Part shown: positions 9,012 through 17,663 of the stretch, in pieces
Position numbering within the stretch: the stretch's first letter is position 1
Layout: each line of letters begins with the position of its first letter
Assembly (NCBI GenBank): GCA_021847605.1
Contig: JAJZQN010000039.1
Coordinates: 1-34,470, forward strand
DNA: 34,470 bases
Direction: 5' to 3'
DNA from: Pseudomonadota bacterium
GTDB taxonomy: Bacteria; Pseudomonadota; Alphaproteobacteria; Sphingomonadales; Sphingomonadaceae
The notes under the pieces: model-generated
The model's database searches: none
The model's input: only the letters and a program-made list of their open reading frames with translations
Told to the model about the DNA's origin: nothing
Position numbers and translations under genes: made by a program

Positions 9012-9090
9012 TCGTGACGGTCCTCTTCGAAACTTTGGGGGGTGGCAGGCGGGACTTTTAGGGAAGCCCTGACATGCGCCGCCTTGCCTT

Positions 9091-9116
9091 AACCCTCATT
9101 GAATGACGCTGGTTCC
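9091..9116 (-). promoter_or_regulatory. Candidate ECF-sigma (EcfG-like) promoter for degP
   Basis: On the minus strand GGAAC (9116-9112) is followed after 17 bases by GGTT (9094-9091). The alphaproteobacterial general-stress factor EcfG recognises GGAAC-N16-17-CGTT, so only the first base of the -10 box differs. A start point near 9084 would leave a leader of about 70 bases before the degP GTG. The same GGTTCCG also pairs with CGGAACC at 9130-9136, a 7-bp hairpin just past the hflC stop. Confidence 0.4.
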
Positions 9117-9147
9117 GTAATGATCGGCCCGGAACCATGACGAAAGT

Positions 9148-9996
9148 TTAACGTCGCCCCTGAAACTGCTTCAGGAATTCATTGTCGGGCGACAGGATGA
9201 TGCTGGTCTGTCCGCTACGTTCGGGCGAGAAAGTATAGCGATAGCTCTGCATCGCCCGGTAAAAGTCATAGAAGGACGGATCCTTGCCATTGCTTTCGGC
9301 ATAGATGCGGGCGGCATTCGCATCCGCTTCGGCGCGGATGATCTGCGCTTGCTTGGCGCCCTGCGCCCGGATGGTCAGCGCTTCCTGCTCACGCGCGGTC
9401 CGCATGCGGGTGAAGGCGCTTTCCAGCGGCGTGCCGTCGGGCAGGTCGGCGCGCTTGATCCGCACGTCGACGATCTGCGCGCCATATTGCTGGGCCACGC
9501 GATTGAGACCTGCCTCGATATTGTCCATCACCTGCCCGCGTTCCGGGCTGAGCAGCGCGGCGAACGGCCGCTTGCCCAGTTCGTTACGCAATGCGGAACC
9601 CAGGATCGGGCGCAGCGCATCGGAAACCCGCTCCTCGCTGCCCGCCGCGATATACATGCGCAGCGGATTGACGATGCGATAGCGCGCAAAGGCATCGACC
9701 TGCAAACGCAACTGGTCGGTCGACAATACCTGCTGACGCTCCATTTCGACCGACAGCACGCGCTTGTCGATCCACACGATCTGATCGATGACCGGCCAGC
9801 GCAGGATGATGCCGGCGCCAGTCTGGCCGAAACTTTCATTGGGGCGATAGCCGTTGATGATCGCCTTGGGTTCGCCAAAGCGGACGATGACGCCCTGCCT
9901 GGTTTCCGGAACGATCGCGACGGTGCTGCCGACCACGATCAATAAAGCCAGCACGATCAGGGCCAGGGCGACGGGGTGACGCAAAAATGCGGGCAT
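9148..9996 (-). CDS. hflC: HflC, SPFH-domain regulator of FtsH
   Basis: A 282-residue inner-membrane protein with one N-terminal transmembrane segment (about 11-29) and a periplasmic SPFH/band-7 domain. It forms the HflKC cage around the FtsH protease. Typical family text includes VRFGEPKAI, WIDKRVLSVEMERQQVLSTDQLRLQVDAFARYRI in the SPFH core and REQEALTIRAQGAKQAQIIRAEADANA in the long helix. The C-terminal DPSFYDFYRAMQSYR is the family signature. The stop of hflK and the ATG of hflC share one base (TAATG), so the two are translationally coupled. Length and order match the usual hflK-hflC pair. Confidence 0.95.
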   Translation of the reverse strand: MPAFLRHPVALALIVLALLIVVGSTVAIVPETRQGVIVRFGEPKAIINGYRPNESFGQTGAGIILRWPVIDQIVWIDKRVLSVEMERQQVLSTDQLRLQVDAFARYRIVNPLRMYIAAGSEERVSDALRPILGSALRNELGKRPFAALLSPERGQVMDNIEAGLNRVAQQYGAQIVDVRIKRADLPDGTPLESAFTRMRTAREQEALTIRAQGAKQAQIIRAEADANAARIYAESNGKDPSFYDFYRAMQSYRYTFSPERSGQTSIILSPDNEFLKQFQGRR

Positions 9997-11126
9997 TACT
10001 GGCCTCCCGTGCTGGATGCTTCGGTCGCGGGGGTGGCGGCCTGTGCTTTGCGCTTCAATTCGGGCAAAGGCAGGTAGGGGGTGACATTACCGCCCTCTAC
10101 GATGGTCTTGTCGACGTTCGACAGCACGCCCTCCATGGTTTCATAATACATGCGGCGGCGCGTGACTTCGGGGGCGAGCTTATATTGCTCATACACCTTG
10201 TCGAACGCGGTCGCTTCGCCTTGCGCCTTGGCCGTCACCTGCTGGGCGGCGGCGCGTGCGGCGTTGAGGTAGCTTTGCGCTTCCTGCTGCGCGGCGGACA
10301 CGGCCTTGAACGCATCGTTGACGGCGGTCGGCGGGTCGGCCTGCTTGATGGCGACGCCCTGAATGCGGATGCCGGACTTATACCCGTCCAATATCTCCTG
10401 CATCTTCTGTTCGACCTGCTGTTCGATGGCGGTGCGGCCCGAACCCAGCGCCTCGTCCAGCGTGACGCTGGCCAGCACTGCGCGCATGGCGCTTTCGGCG
10501 ACTTCGCGAACGGTCGTATCCGGGTCCGACAACTGGAACAGGTAGAGTTCCGGGTTACGAATGTTCCACCGCACCGAATAGGCGAGGTCGATGATATTCT
10601 GATCGCCGGTCAGCACCAGATTCTCGCTCTCGGCCGCCGCCGATCCGATGTCGTTGGTGCGGATTTCCTCCACATCGACGGTCGTCACCGCCTCGAACGG
10701 GGCGGGCAGGGTGATGCTGATGCCCGGCGACAGGGTGCGGCTGTACCGGCCCAGTTGCGTCACGACGCCGCGTTCCTGCGGGCCGACACGATGGATGCTG
10801 GTCAATACCAGCCACAGGATGATGACGATGCCGACGGCGATCGGCCACAGCGCCTTGCCCGCGCCGCGCGGGGGCATGCCGCCAAAGCCGCCATTCCCGC
10901 CACCGCCCGGGCCGAAACTTTCGCGGCCCCGCCGCAACAATTCCTCGATCGCGGACGGCCCTTTCTGGCTGCCACCGGACGGCTTGCCCGGCTGCGTCCA
11001 GGGATTGCGCGGGCCGCCTTCGCCGCCGCCCTTCTGGCCGTCCCCGTCCGGTCCGTCATTCTTGCCGCCCCACGGGCCTTGGACCATTGCTGCGATCGCG
11101 GGCATCCACCCGAATATTCTTCTCAT
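9996..11126 (-). CDS. hflK: HflK, SPFH-domain partner of HflC
   Basis: A 376-residue protein. Residues about 15-85 are rich in Gly, Pro and Lys, a typical disordered cytoplasmic N terminus. A transmembrane segment follows near 93-112 (WPIAVGIVIILWLVLTSI), then the SPFH domain (VGPQERGVVTQLGRY) and a long helix with VSAAQQEAQSYLNAARAAAQQVTAKAQGEA. It works with HflC around FtsH. AAGG five bases before the ATG supports the chosen start, although the internal Met at residue 14 (MVQGPWGGKN) resembles the start of many homologues. It diverges from mrp across a 74-bp promoter region. Confidence 0.95.
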   Translation of the reverse strand: MRRIFGWMPAIAAMVQGPWGGKNDGPDGDGQKGGGEGGPRNPWTQPGKPSGGSQKGPSAIEELLRRGRESFGPGGGGNGGFGGMPPRGAGKALWPIAVGIVIILWLVLTSIHRVGPQERGVVTQLGRYSRTLSPGISITLPAPFEAVTTVDVEEIRTNDIGSAAAESENLVLTGDQNIIDLAYSVRWNIRNPELYLFQLSDPDTTVREVAESAMRAVLASVTLDEALGSGRTAIEQQVEQKMQEILDGYKSGIRIQGVAIKQADPPTAVNDAFKAVSAAQQEAQSYLNAARAAAQQVTAKAQGEATAFDKVYEQYKLAPEVTRRRMYYETMEGVLSNVDKTIVEGGNVTPYLPLPELKRKAQAATPATEASSTGGQ

Positions 11127-11200
11127 GTGACCTTCTATAGGAAGGCTCTTGTCCGAAAAACAGTGCCAATAGCCGCGATTATTGCCTACAGGGCGTCGCC

Positions 11201-12157
11201 ATGACCGATCTTGCCGATTTTGCCGCCCGTTTGACTGCCCTTACCAATGGCCGCGCCAGCACGCCGCGCGTCAAGGAAGGGGTCATGACCATCGTGCTGG
11301 ATGTCGCCGGCCTGTCGCCTGAAAGCCGGGATGGGCTGGCCGATGCGATCCGCGAAGGCGGCATGACCGTGCCGGACGTTTCCGAAGTCCGCATCGTCCA
11401 GACTGCGGAGCGCAAACCCCTGCGTATTCTGGCCGTCGCTTCGGGCAAGGGCGGGGTCGGCAAATCCACCCTCTCGGCCAACCTTGCCGTCGCGCTGCAT
11501 CGGCTGGGGCTGCGCGTGGGCCTTGTCGACGCAGATATTTACGGCCCGTCGCAGGCGCGCCTGATGGGCAGCGAGGATCAGAAGCCGATCGCCCGCGACA
11601 AGAAACTGATCCCCGTCACCGGCACGCTCGGCATTCCGATGCTGTCGATGGCGCATCTGGTGGAACCGGGCAAGGCGCTGGCATGGCGTGGCCCGATGGT
11701 CGGCAATGCGCTGACCCAGTTGATCGATGCCGAATGGGGCGACGTCGATCTGCTCGTCGTCGACATGCCGCCCGGCACCGGCGACATTCAATTGACCATG
11801 GTGCAAAAACATAAGCCCGCCGGCGCTGTCATCGTTTCCACGCCACAGGATCTGGCGCTGATCGACGCCACCCGCGCCGTCAGCCTCTTTGCGCAGGCGG
11901 GCGTGCCGATGGTCGGTCTGGTCGAGAATATGGCCGGCTATGCCTGTCCCCATTGCGGCGAAATCTCCGATCCTTTCGGACAGGGCGGCGCGGAAAGTAC
12001 GGCGGGCGACCTGTCGATGCCGTTCCTCGGCCGCATCCCGCTTGCCATCGACATTCGTTGCCGCTCCGACGCGGGCGATCCGCCCGCTGCGGGCGATGGT
12101 CCCTATGCCGACGCCTTCACCGCCGTCGCGCAAAAGGTCGCGGCCTGGCTAAGCTAA
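11201..12157 (+). CDS. mrp: Mrp/ApbC-type P-loop ATPase, Fe-S cluster carrier
   Basis: A 318-residue cytoplasmic protein that holds and transfers [4Fe-4S] clusters. The N-terminal 70 residues form a MIP18/DUF59-like region. The deviant Walker A SGKGGVGKST is at 81-90, the switch and Walker B region DLLVVDMPPGTGD at 183-195, and the cluster-binding pair Cys249-x-x-Cys252 in ACPHCG. The usual tail ending in GxPLxxxIRxxxDxGxP is present as IPLAIDIRCRSDAGDPP. It is transcribed divergently from hflK, and Fe-S delivery fits the presence of ferrochelatase and iron-uptake genes further along. Confidence 0.93.
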   Translation: MTDLADFAARLTALTNGRASTPRVKEGVMTIVLDVAGLSPESRDGLADAIREGGMTVPDVSEVRIVQTAERKPLRILAVASGKGGVGKSTLSANLAVALHRLGLRVGLVDADIYGPSQARLMGSEDQKPIARDKKLIPVTGTLGIPMLSMAHLVEPGKALAWRGPMVGNALTQLIDAEWGDVDLLVVDMPPGTGDIQLTMVQKHKPAGAVIVSTPQDLALIDATRAVSLFAQAGVPMVGLVENMAGYACPHCGEISDPFGQGGAESTAGDLSMPFLGRIPLAIDIRCRSDAGDPPAAGDGPYADAFTAVAQKVAAWLS

Positions 12158-12208
12158 CCCATTCTCTTCACGCAAGTGGCGGGAAGCGGGACTTACGCAT
12201 AACTAACC

Positions 12209-12238
12209 CCGTTCGTTTCGAGCGAAGTCGAGAAACGG
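12209..12238. repeat. Solo copy of the 29-bp sphingomonad repeat
   Basis: CGTTTCGAGCGAAGTCGAGA within this stretch matches one arm of the inverted pair at 21789-21856. It lies between the convergent mrp and GNAT genes and contains its own CGTTTC/GAAACG inverted repeat. ACGCATAA (12195-12202) and TTATGCGT (12258-12265) flank it symmetrically, so the stretch may fold as a two-sided terminator. Confidence 0.75.
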
Positions 12239-12264
12239 CGGGCTCTGCGCTATCAGCTTATGCG

Positions 12265-12726
12265 TTATTTCAATTGCAGATGGAGAAACTGGTTGAACGC
12301 GCTTTTCTCGTAACCGCCAAACACTTCCCCATCGACAAATCCCTGCCCCCGATACAGTGCCAGCGCCGGCTCGAACGCCGCCCCGCTGCCCGTCTCCAGG
12401 CTCAGCCTCTCCATCCCCCGCCGTCGCGCCTCACCGATAATATGCAGCAACATCGCCCGGCCCACGCCCTTGCGCAGATGGTCGGGATGGGTCCGCATCG
12501 ACTTGATCTCGCCATGCCCCGTATCGATCGTCCGCAACGCCCCGACGCCAGCCACCTGCGCGCCGTCCCATAGCGTCCACACCTCTACATCGCTCGACTG
12601 CAATCCCGACAGGTCCAGCGCAAATACGGCGTCCGCCGGTGAGTTCGCCTGCATCCCCGCCAGATGCAGCGCTAGCAGCGCGCGGGTTTGCGGATCGGTC
12701 AGGTCATCGGGGCGAATGTCGAACAT
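12265..12726 (-). CDS. GNAT family N-acetyltransferase
   Basis: A 153-residue acyl-CoA-dependent acetyltransferase. The central acetyl-CoA site is HPDHLRKGVGRAMLLHIIGEARRRGMERLSLETG, with the R/Q-x-x-G-x-G/A motif as RKGVGR (about 87-92), and the C-terminal strand EPALALYRGQGFVDG is typical. Similarity to YafP/ElaA-like GNAT proteins is likely, but the substrate is unknown. It converges on mrp, and its stop codon touches the inverted repeat around 12258. Confidence 0.85.
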   Translation of the reverse strand: MFDIRPDDLTDPQTRALLALHLAGMQANSPADAVFALDLSGLQSSDVEVWTLWDGAQVAGVGALRTIDTGHGEIKSMRTHPDHLRKGVGRAMLLHIIGEARRRGMERLSLETGSGAAFEPALALYRGQGFVDGEVFGGYEKSAFNQFLHLQLK

Positions 12727-12816
12727 GGCATCATGCTATAGTGGGAGGCGCGCCAAGGGAACGCCTTGCGCTTCGCTGCGTCCTCCCCATGTGGAGACAT
12801 GAAGGAGACATCAAAC

Positions 12817-13251
12817 ATGCCTTTGACCGCGCCCGAAGATATTGCTGCCCTGCTGAAGGAAACCCGCACCATTGCGCTGGTGGGCATATCGGACAAACCC
12901 AATCGCCCCAGCTATGGCGTGATGAAGACGCTTCAGGATCATGGCTATCGCGTGCTGCCGGTCAATCCACAGATCGCGGGCGAGCATGTCCATGGCGAAT
13001 TCGTCTGGGGTCGCCTCTCCGACATTGGCGTGCCGATCGACATGGTCGATATCTTTCGCCGCAGCGAGGCGGCGGGCGAAGCTGTCGATGAAGCTATCGC
13101 CGCCGGCGCCAAATCGGTCTGGTTGCAACTGGGCGTGATCGACAGGGATGCCGCCGCTCGCGCAGAAGCCGCCGGGTTGAAGGTGGTGATGGACCGCTGC
13201 CCCGCCATGGAGATACCGCGCCTCGGCCTTGCGCCCATCGCTGCCGAATAA
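12817..13251 (+). CDS. CoA-binding protein, YccU type
   Basis: A 144-residue Rossmann-fold protein of the CoA_binding_2 family. The nucleotide-binding start is [33 protein letters not shown], followed by [31 protein letters not shown] and ending with [14 protein letters not shown], all family hallmarks. The function of these small proteins is not established. I chose the ATG preceded by AAGGAG (12802-12807) at nine bases. A start 51 bases earlier is possible but lacks a good ribosome site. Confidence 0.88.
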   Translation: MPLTAPEDIAALLKETRTIALVGISDKPNRPSYGVMKTLQDHGYRVLPVNPQIAGEHVHGEFVWGRLSDIGVPIDMVDIFRRSEAAGEAVDEAIAAGAKSVWLQLGVIDRDAAARAEAAGLKVVMDRCPAMEIPRLGLAPIAAE

Positions 13252-13289
13252 CGCTTTCCACGGCGCATCGGCCCTTCTATCAGGCGGCT

Positions 13290-15557
13290 ATGGCGCGCCA
13301 TCCGCGAAAGACATCCGACAAGCATAAGGGCATCGACCGGCGCAGCCTGCTCATCGGCGGAGGGGCTGCGGCTGGCCTGTTGATCGCATGGGGCGCATGG
13401 CCGCGTAGCTATCGGCCCAACCTCAATGCCGGTCCGGGCGAAACCATCCTCAACGCCTTTCTAAAGATCGATCGGTCCGGTCAGATCATCGTCGTCGTGC
13501 CTCAGACAGAAATGGGGCAGGGGATCACGACCATCCTGCCTCAGATTCTGGCGGATGAACTGGGTGCCGACTGGCGCACCGTTGCCGTGCAGAGCGCACC
13601 CGTCAGCCCGCTCTATGCCAACACGCTGCTGGCGCGCGAATGGCTGGCCAGCGACTGGACCCGGCTGATCGGTGGCGCGGGCGACTGGGTACTGGATCAA
13701 TATGCGACCCGATCCTCGCTGATGCTGACGGGAGGCGGATCGTCGGTGCCGATGTTCCACGACGCCTATCGCGATGCCGGTGCGGCCGCCCGCATCCTCC
13801 TGTGCAAGGCGGCGGCCGCCCGTTGGGGCGTTCCATGGGAAAGCTGCGACATACAGGAAGGGTTGATCACCGACGGCGCGAACCGTCGCATGAAGATCGG
13901 CGAAGCGGTCGAGGATGCGCCGCGTCAGAGCCTGCCCGACATATTGCCCCTGAGGCAGGGGCAGGACGGCCGCCTGTCGGGTCAGGATCTGCCCCGGCTC
14001 GACACCCCCTCGAAAATCGACGGCAGCCATAATTTCGGCGCCGACATTCGTCTGCCCGACATGGTCTACGCCTCCGTGCGACAGGGACCGATCGGAGACG
14101 CGACCCTGAGCGCGCTGGATGAAAAGGCGCCCACCACCGTCACCGGCTTCCTCAAGCTGGTACGGCAGGAACGCTGGGTGGCCGCCGTTGCCAGCAATTG
14201 GTGGGCGGCGAACAAGGCGCTCGATCTGGCCGATCCGACCTTCCAGTTGCATGGCGTGCCGCTCGACAGCGGCCGCATCGACGAAGCATTGGAAAATGCC
14301 TTTTCCGGCTCGGACGGTCGCCGCCTCTATGCACAGGGCGATCTGCTGCCGGTGTTCGAGGGTGCAACCATCCTTGCCAGCGAATATCAGGTCGATGCCG
14401 CGCTCCACCTTTCGCTGGAGCCGCCCTGCGCCACCGCGCGCGTGACGGATGACGGCGCAGAAATCTGGATGGCGACGCAGGCGCCCGGCCTTGCCTGTGC
14501 GGCCATTGCCGATGCGCTCGGCCTCGGCGAAGCGGCCGTCACCGTCTATCCCCTGCATGCCGGTGGATCGTTCGGGCGGGCGATGGATTGGGACGTCGGC
14601 GTTCAGGCCGCGTTGATCGCGCGCGACATGGGTCGTCCGGTACAACTCCTGTGGTCCCGACTGGAAGATGTCGTGCAGGATCGTCCCGGCGCACCCGCCT
14701 ATGCGCGCATGGCAGCAAAGCTCGGCCGCAACGGCGCGATAGAAGGATGGCTGGCCAAGGTCGCCACCCCTTGCGCCCTGACGCAGACCTGGTCCCGTAT
14801 CGCCGACCGCGCCCTGCCGCGTGAGGCCGCCGCCGACGCGGGTGACAAGGCAACCCGTCTCGCCGTCGCCGGCATGCCTTTGCCCTATGCGGTGCCCAAT
14901 TGGGCGGTGGACCATTATCCGGCCGATGTCGGCCTCGCCCTCGGCTTCACCCGCGCCAACGCGCACATGCACGGCGCTTTCTTTACCGAGAGCTTTCTGG
15001 ACGAGCTGGCGCATCTGGCAGGGATGGAGGCCATGTCCTTCCGTATCCAGATGTTGGGCGGCAACCCGCGCCTCGCCCATTGCCTTTCGACCGCTGCCGC
15101 CATGGGCGGATGGCAGGGCGGCATATCGGGCAGCGGGCAGGGGCTTGCCGCGCATCAGATGGATGGGGTGAGCGCGGCCGTCATGGTGGAGGCCGCCATG
15201 AATGGCGATCAATTCACTATCGGTCGCATCATCGCGGCGGTCGATGCCGGGGATCAGGTCAATCCCGACATTGCCCGGCAACAGATAGAAAGCGGCCTGA
15301 TCCATGGTCTCGCCTATGCGATGGGGGCGTCCGTTTCCTATCAGGGCGGCCTGCCGACCCGCGCCATCCTTGGCCGCATGAACCTGCCGCGCCTTGCCGA
15401 TGTGGGGGAGGTGACGGTCGAACTGATCCGCAGCACCGCGCCGCCCGCCGGTGTGGAGGATGCCGCCGCTCCATTGGTGGCTCCGGCCATCGCCAACGCC
15501 CTCTTTACCTGGACCGGCCAGCGCCTGCGCAGCCTGCCATTGGTGGGAAGTCCATGA
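13290..15557 (+). CDS. Tat-exported molybdopterin-binding subunit, xanthine dehydrogenase family (IorB-like)
   Basis: A 755-residue large subunit of a molybdenum hydroxylase, similar in layout to the beta subunit of isoquinoline 1-oxidoreductase and aldehyde dehydrogenases of that group. Residues 17-40 (DRRSLLIGGGAAAGLLIAW) are a twin-arginine signal. Cofactor motifs include PQTEMGQGI near 70-78 and HAGGSFGRAMDWD near 425-437. Near the C terminus, where active enzymes usually read GVGE-P before the PPVAPA stretch, this protein reads GVED (about 721-724), placing Asp at the catalytic Glu position by my alignment. No [2Fe-2S] small subunit or molybdenum-cofactor maturation gene is beside it. 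The gene overlaps hemH by four bases (ATGA). It may need a small subunit coded elsewhere or be degenerate. Confidence 0.85.
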   Translation: MARHPRKTSDKHKGIDRRSLLIGGGAAAGLLIAWGAWPRSYRPNLNAGPGETILNAFLKIDRSGQIIVVVPQTEMGQGITTILPQILADELGADWRTVAVQSAPVSPLYANTLLAREWLASDWTRLIGGAGDWVLDQYATRSSLMLTGGGSSVPMFHDAYRDAGAAARILLCKAAAARWGVPWESCDIQEGLITDGANRRMKIGEAVEDAPRQSLPDILPLRQGQDGRLSGQDLPRLDTPSKIDGSHNFGADIRLPDMVYASVRQGPIGDATLSALDEKAPTTVTGFLKLVRQERWVAAVASNWWAANKALDLADPTFQLHGVPLDSGRIDEALENAFSGSDGRRLYAQGDLLPVFEGATILASEYQVDAALHLSLEPPCATARVTDDGAEIWMATQAPGLACAAIADALGLGEAAVTVYPLHAGGSFGRAMDWDVGVQAALIARDMGRPVQLLWSRLEDVVQDRPGAPAYARMAAKLGRNGAIEGWLAKVATPCALTQTWSRIADRALPREAAADAGDKATRLAVAGMPLPYAVPNWAVDHYPADVGLALGFTRANAHMHGAFFTESFLDELAHLAGMEAMSFRIQMLGGNPRLAHCLSTAAAMGGWQGGISGSGQGLAAHQMDGVSAAVMVEAAMNGDQFTIGRIIAAVDAGDQVNPDIARQQIESGLIHGLAYAMGASVSYQGGLPTRAILGRMNLPRLADVGEVTVELIRSTAPPAGVEDAAAPLVAPAIANALFTWTGQRLRSLPLVGSP

Positions 15558-16555
15558 TCAAGCCGCACGACCATCCCGCCGTTCCAACGCCCCGCGTCGG
15601 CATTTTGCTGATCAACCTCGGCACGCCCGATGCCCCGGATGCGGCATCGGTACGGCGTTATCTTGCCGAATTTCTGTCGGACCCGCGCGTCGTTGAAATC
15701 CCGCGCCTGATCTGGAAACCCATTTTACATGGCGTGATCCTGACCACGCGCCCCAAAAAGTCCGCCCATGCCTATCAGCAGGTGTGGACGCCGGATGGGT
15801 CGCCGCTTGCCGTTCACACCCGCGCCACGGCGATGGCATTGCAACGGGCGATGGGCGATGGCGTGCATGTCGATTGGGCGATGCGCTATGGCAATCCTGC
15901 CATTGCGGGCCGTCTGGCGGCGATGAAGGCGGCAGGCTGTGACCGCATCCTGCTGGCGCCGCTCTATCCCCAATATAGCGCCGCGACGACGGCGACCGCC
16001 AATGACGCGGCTTTCGCCGCGCTTGGCGCCATGCGCTGGCAACCCGCCGTTCGCACTTTGCCGCCCTATCATGACGATCCGTCCTATATCGCTGCGCTGA
16101 AGGCTTCGGTGGAGCGTCATCTGGCCGAACTGGATTTCGTTCCTGACGCCTTGCTTGCCAGTTTCCACGGCATGCCGGAACGCACCCTGCATCTGGGCGA
16201 CCCCTATCATTGCCATGCGATGAAGACGGTTCGCCTGCTGCGCGAAGCGCTGACGCTGCCGGTGCATATGAGTTTCCAATCGCGCTTCGGGCGGGCCAAA
16301 TGGCTGGAACCGGAAACGGAAGCGACATTGACCGAATTGGTTGGGCAAGGGGTGCGCAACATAGCGGTTTTCACCCCGGGATTTTCGGCGGATTGCCTTG
16401 AAACTCTGGAAGAAATTGCGTTGCGCGCAAGGGAGGTTTTTTTACGCCAAGGCGGCGAAAAATTTGCCTTTTTGCCCTGTTTAAACGCTTCGGTGGAGGC
16501 TATCACTCTGTACCAGAGGCTTATGGGCCGGGAGCTTGCGGGTTGGGCAGATTAA
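15554..16555 (+). CDS. hemH: Ferrochelatase
   Basis: A 333-residue enzyme inserting Fe(II) into protoporphyrin IX, the last step of protoheme synthesis. The N terminus VGILLINLGTPDAP is the family start, His205 in LLASFHGMPER is the metal-binding histidine, and Glu283 in FSADCLETLEE is the conserved acid. SFQSRFGRAKWLEP (240-253) is another signature. The length is normal. The ATG overlaps the stop of the upstream molybdenum enzyme gene, so the two are translationally coupled. Heme synthesis sits near iron import genes, but no Fur-like site was noticed directly before it. Confidence 0.96.
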   Translation: MIKPHDHPAVPTPRVGILLINLGTPDAPDAASVRRYLAEFLSDPRVVEIPRLIWKPILHGVILTTRPKKSAHAYQQVWTPDGSPLAVHTRATAMALQRAMGDGVHVDWAMRYGNPAIAGRLAAMKAAGCDRILLAPLYPQYSAATTATANDAAFAALGAMRWQPAVRTLPPYHDDPSYIAALKASVERHLAELDFVPDALLASFHGMPERTLHLGDPYHCHAMKTVRLLREALTLPVHMSFQSRFGRAKWLEPETEATLTELVGQGVRNIAVFTPGFSADCLETLEEIALRAREVFLRQGGEKFAFLPCLNASVEAITLYQRLMGRELAGWAD

Positions 16556-16581
16556 ACTTTTAGGGTGAGGAGCAGACGCAT

Positions 16582-17304
16582 ATGTCGAGAGTTGCGATCG
16601 TGACCGGCGGTACACGAGGAATTGGTGAAGCGATCAGCCTCGCGCTCAAGGAAATGGGTTTCACCGTCGCCGCCAATTATGCGGGCAACACCGAAAAAGC
16701 GAAGGCGTTCACCGACGCGACCGGCATCGCTTCCTTCCAGTGGGATGTGGGTGATCATCAGGCGTGCCTTGACGGCTGTGCCGAAGTCGAAGCGGCCCTC
16801 GGTCCGATCGGTGCCGTTGTCAATAATGCGGGCATCACGCGCGATGGTGTCCTGTCCCGCATGAGCTTTGACGACTGGAACGAAGTCATGCGAATCAACC
16901 TTGGCGGTTGCTTCAACATGGCGAAGGCGACGTTCGGCGGTATGCGGGAACGCGGCTGGGGTCGCATCGTCAATATCGGATCGATCAACGGGCAGGCCGG
17001 GCAATATGGTCAGGTCAATTATGCGGCCGCCAAATCGGGCATCCACGGCTTTACCAAGGCGCTTGCGCAGGAAGGCGCCAAATATGGCGTGACCGTCAAT
17101 GCCATCGCGCCCGGCTATATCGACACCGACATGGTTGCCGCCGTTCCCGCACCCGTGCTGGAAAAGATCGTGGCGAAGATTCCGGTCGGTCGTCTTGGCA
17201 AGGCGCATGAAATCGCGCGTGGCGTTGCCTTCCTGTGCAGCGAGGACGCCGGCTTCGTGACCGGCAGCACCCTGTCGCTCAACGGCGGCCAGCACATGTA
17301 TTGA
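16582..17304 (+). CDS. phaB: Acetoacetyl-CoA reductase (PhaB)
   Basis: A 240-residue short-chain dehydrogenase that reduces acetoacetyl-CoA to (R)-3-hydroxybutyryl-CoA with NADPH, supplying polyhydroxyalkanoate synthesis. The nucleotide site TGGTRGIG is at 8-15, NNAG at 81-84, and the catalytic residues are Ser134, Tyr147 and Lys151 (YAAAK). DVGD and the ending SLNGGQHMY are typical of PhaB. A FabG-like ketoacyl-ACP reductase is the main alternative, but the sequence matches PhaB better. GAGGAG lies ten bases upstream of ATG. No phaC or phaA is in the window. The following RHH gene begins inside its stop codon. Confidence 0.92.
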   Translation: MSRVAIVTGGTRGIGEAISLALKEMGFTVAANYAGNTEKAKAFTDATGIASFQWDVGDHQACLDGCAEVEAALGPIGAVVNNAGITRDGVLSRMSFDDWNEVMRINLGGCFNMAKATFGGMRERGWGRIVNIGSINGQAGQYGQVNYAAAKSGIHGFTKALAQEGAKYGVTVNAIAPGYIDTDMVAAVPAPVLEKIVAKIPVGRLGKAHEIARGVAFLCSEDAGFVTGSTLSLNGGQHMY

Positions 17305-17600
17305 TGACGATGGGCGATCCTGACGCATCATCGGAAGGATCGCCCTTCGCTCCGCCCGTCAAACGGAGCGTGACCATCGCCGGACATCAGACGGCGATCA
17401 GTCTGGAACCCATATTCTGGGATGCGCTGCGCGCTGAGGCGCGCCGCGCCAATCTGCCCATCAACGCCCTCATCGCCCGTATCGACATGCTGCGTCTTGC
17501 CGCTCCCGATCCTCCGGGGCTGGCGGGGGCGGTGCGATGCTGGCTGTTCGCCCAAAATCTGGTTGATATACGCGATGATAATAAGGGTTATTCGCAATAG
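17304..17600 (+). CDS. Ribbon-helix-helix domain protein coupled to phaB
   Basis: A 98-residue protein with an RHH-like core: KRSVTIAGHQTAISLEPIFWDALRAEARRANLPINALIARID (about 20-61), that is a strand followed by two helices, as in the RHH_4 family of small DNA-binding proteins. Its C terminus LAGAVRCWLF is also family-like. The ATG overlaps the phaB stop by one base (TGATG), so it is co-translated with phaB. It could repress its own operon or act on PHA genes, but this is inference. Its end lies ten bases before the Fur-like site of the receptor gene. Confidence 0.82.
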   Translation: MTMGDPDASSEGSPFAPPVKRSVTIAGHQTAISLEPIFWDALRAEARRANLPINALIARIDMLRLAAPDPPGLAGAVRCWLFAQNLVDIRDDNKGYSQ

Positions 17601-17609
17601 CATTGACAG

Positions 17610-17630
17610 TGCGAAAGATTCTCAATAGCA
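17610..17630 (+). promoter_or_regulatory. Candidate Fur box before the siderophore receptor
   Basis: The 21-bp site reads TGCGAAAGATTCTCAATAGC followed by A. It matches the TGCGAA-n-GATTCTCA-type Fur box of many proteobacterial iron-uptake genes at about 18 of 21 positions. TTGACA at 17603-17608 overlaps the left side as a plausible -35 box, so bound Fur would block RNA polymerase. The receptor ATG is 33 bases downstream. Confidence 0.55.
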
Positions 17631-17663
17631 GGCCTCCCGAACAAATCAGGGGGATCTGTCACC

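Noticed and set aside
7497..9017. 506-codon plus-strand frame
   Set aside because: Antisense to DegP, whose catalytic triad and PDZ domains are evident.
11127..11200. Possible specific promoters for hflK and mrp
   Set aside because: The 74-bp divergent region must hold both promoters, but I could not see boxes convincing enough to place.
12766..12816. Longer N terminus for the CoA-binding protein
   Set aside because: The extra 17 codons do not resemble the family and lack a ribosome site. The internal ATG has AAGGAG at good spacing.
13461..15305. 614-codon minus-strand frame
   Set aside because: Antisense shadow of the molybdenum hydroxylase subunit, which has a Tat signal and family motifs. 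The shadow has no recognisable domain.
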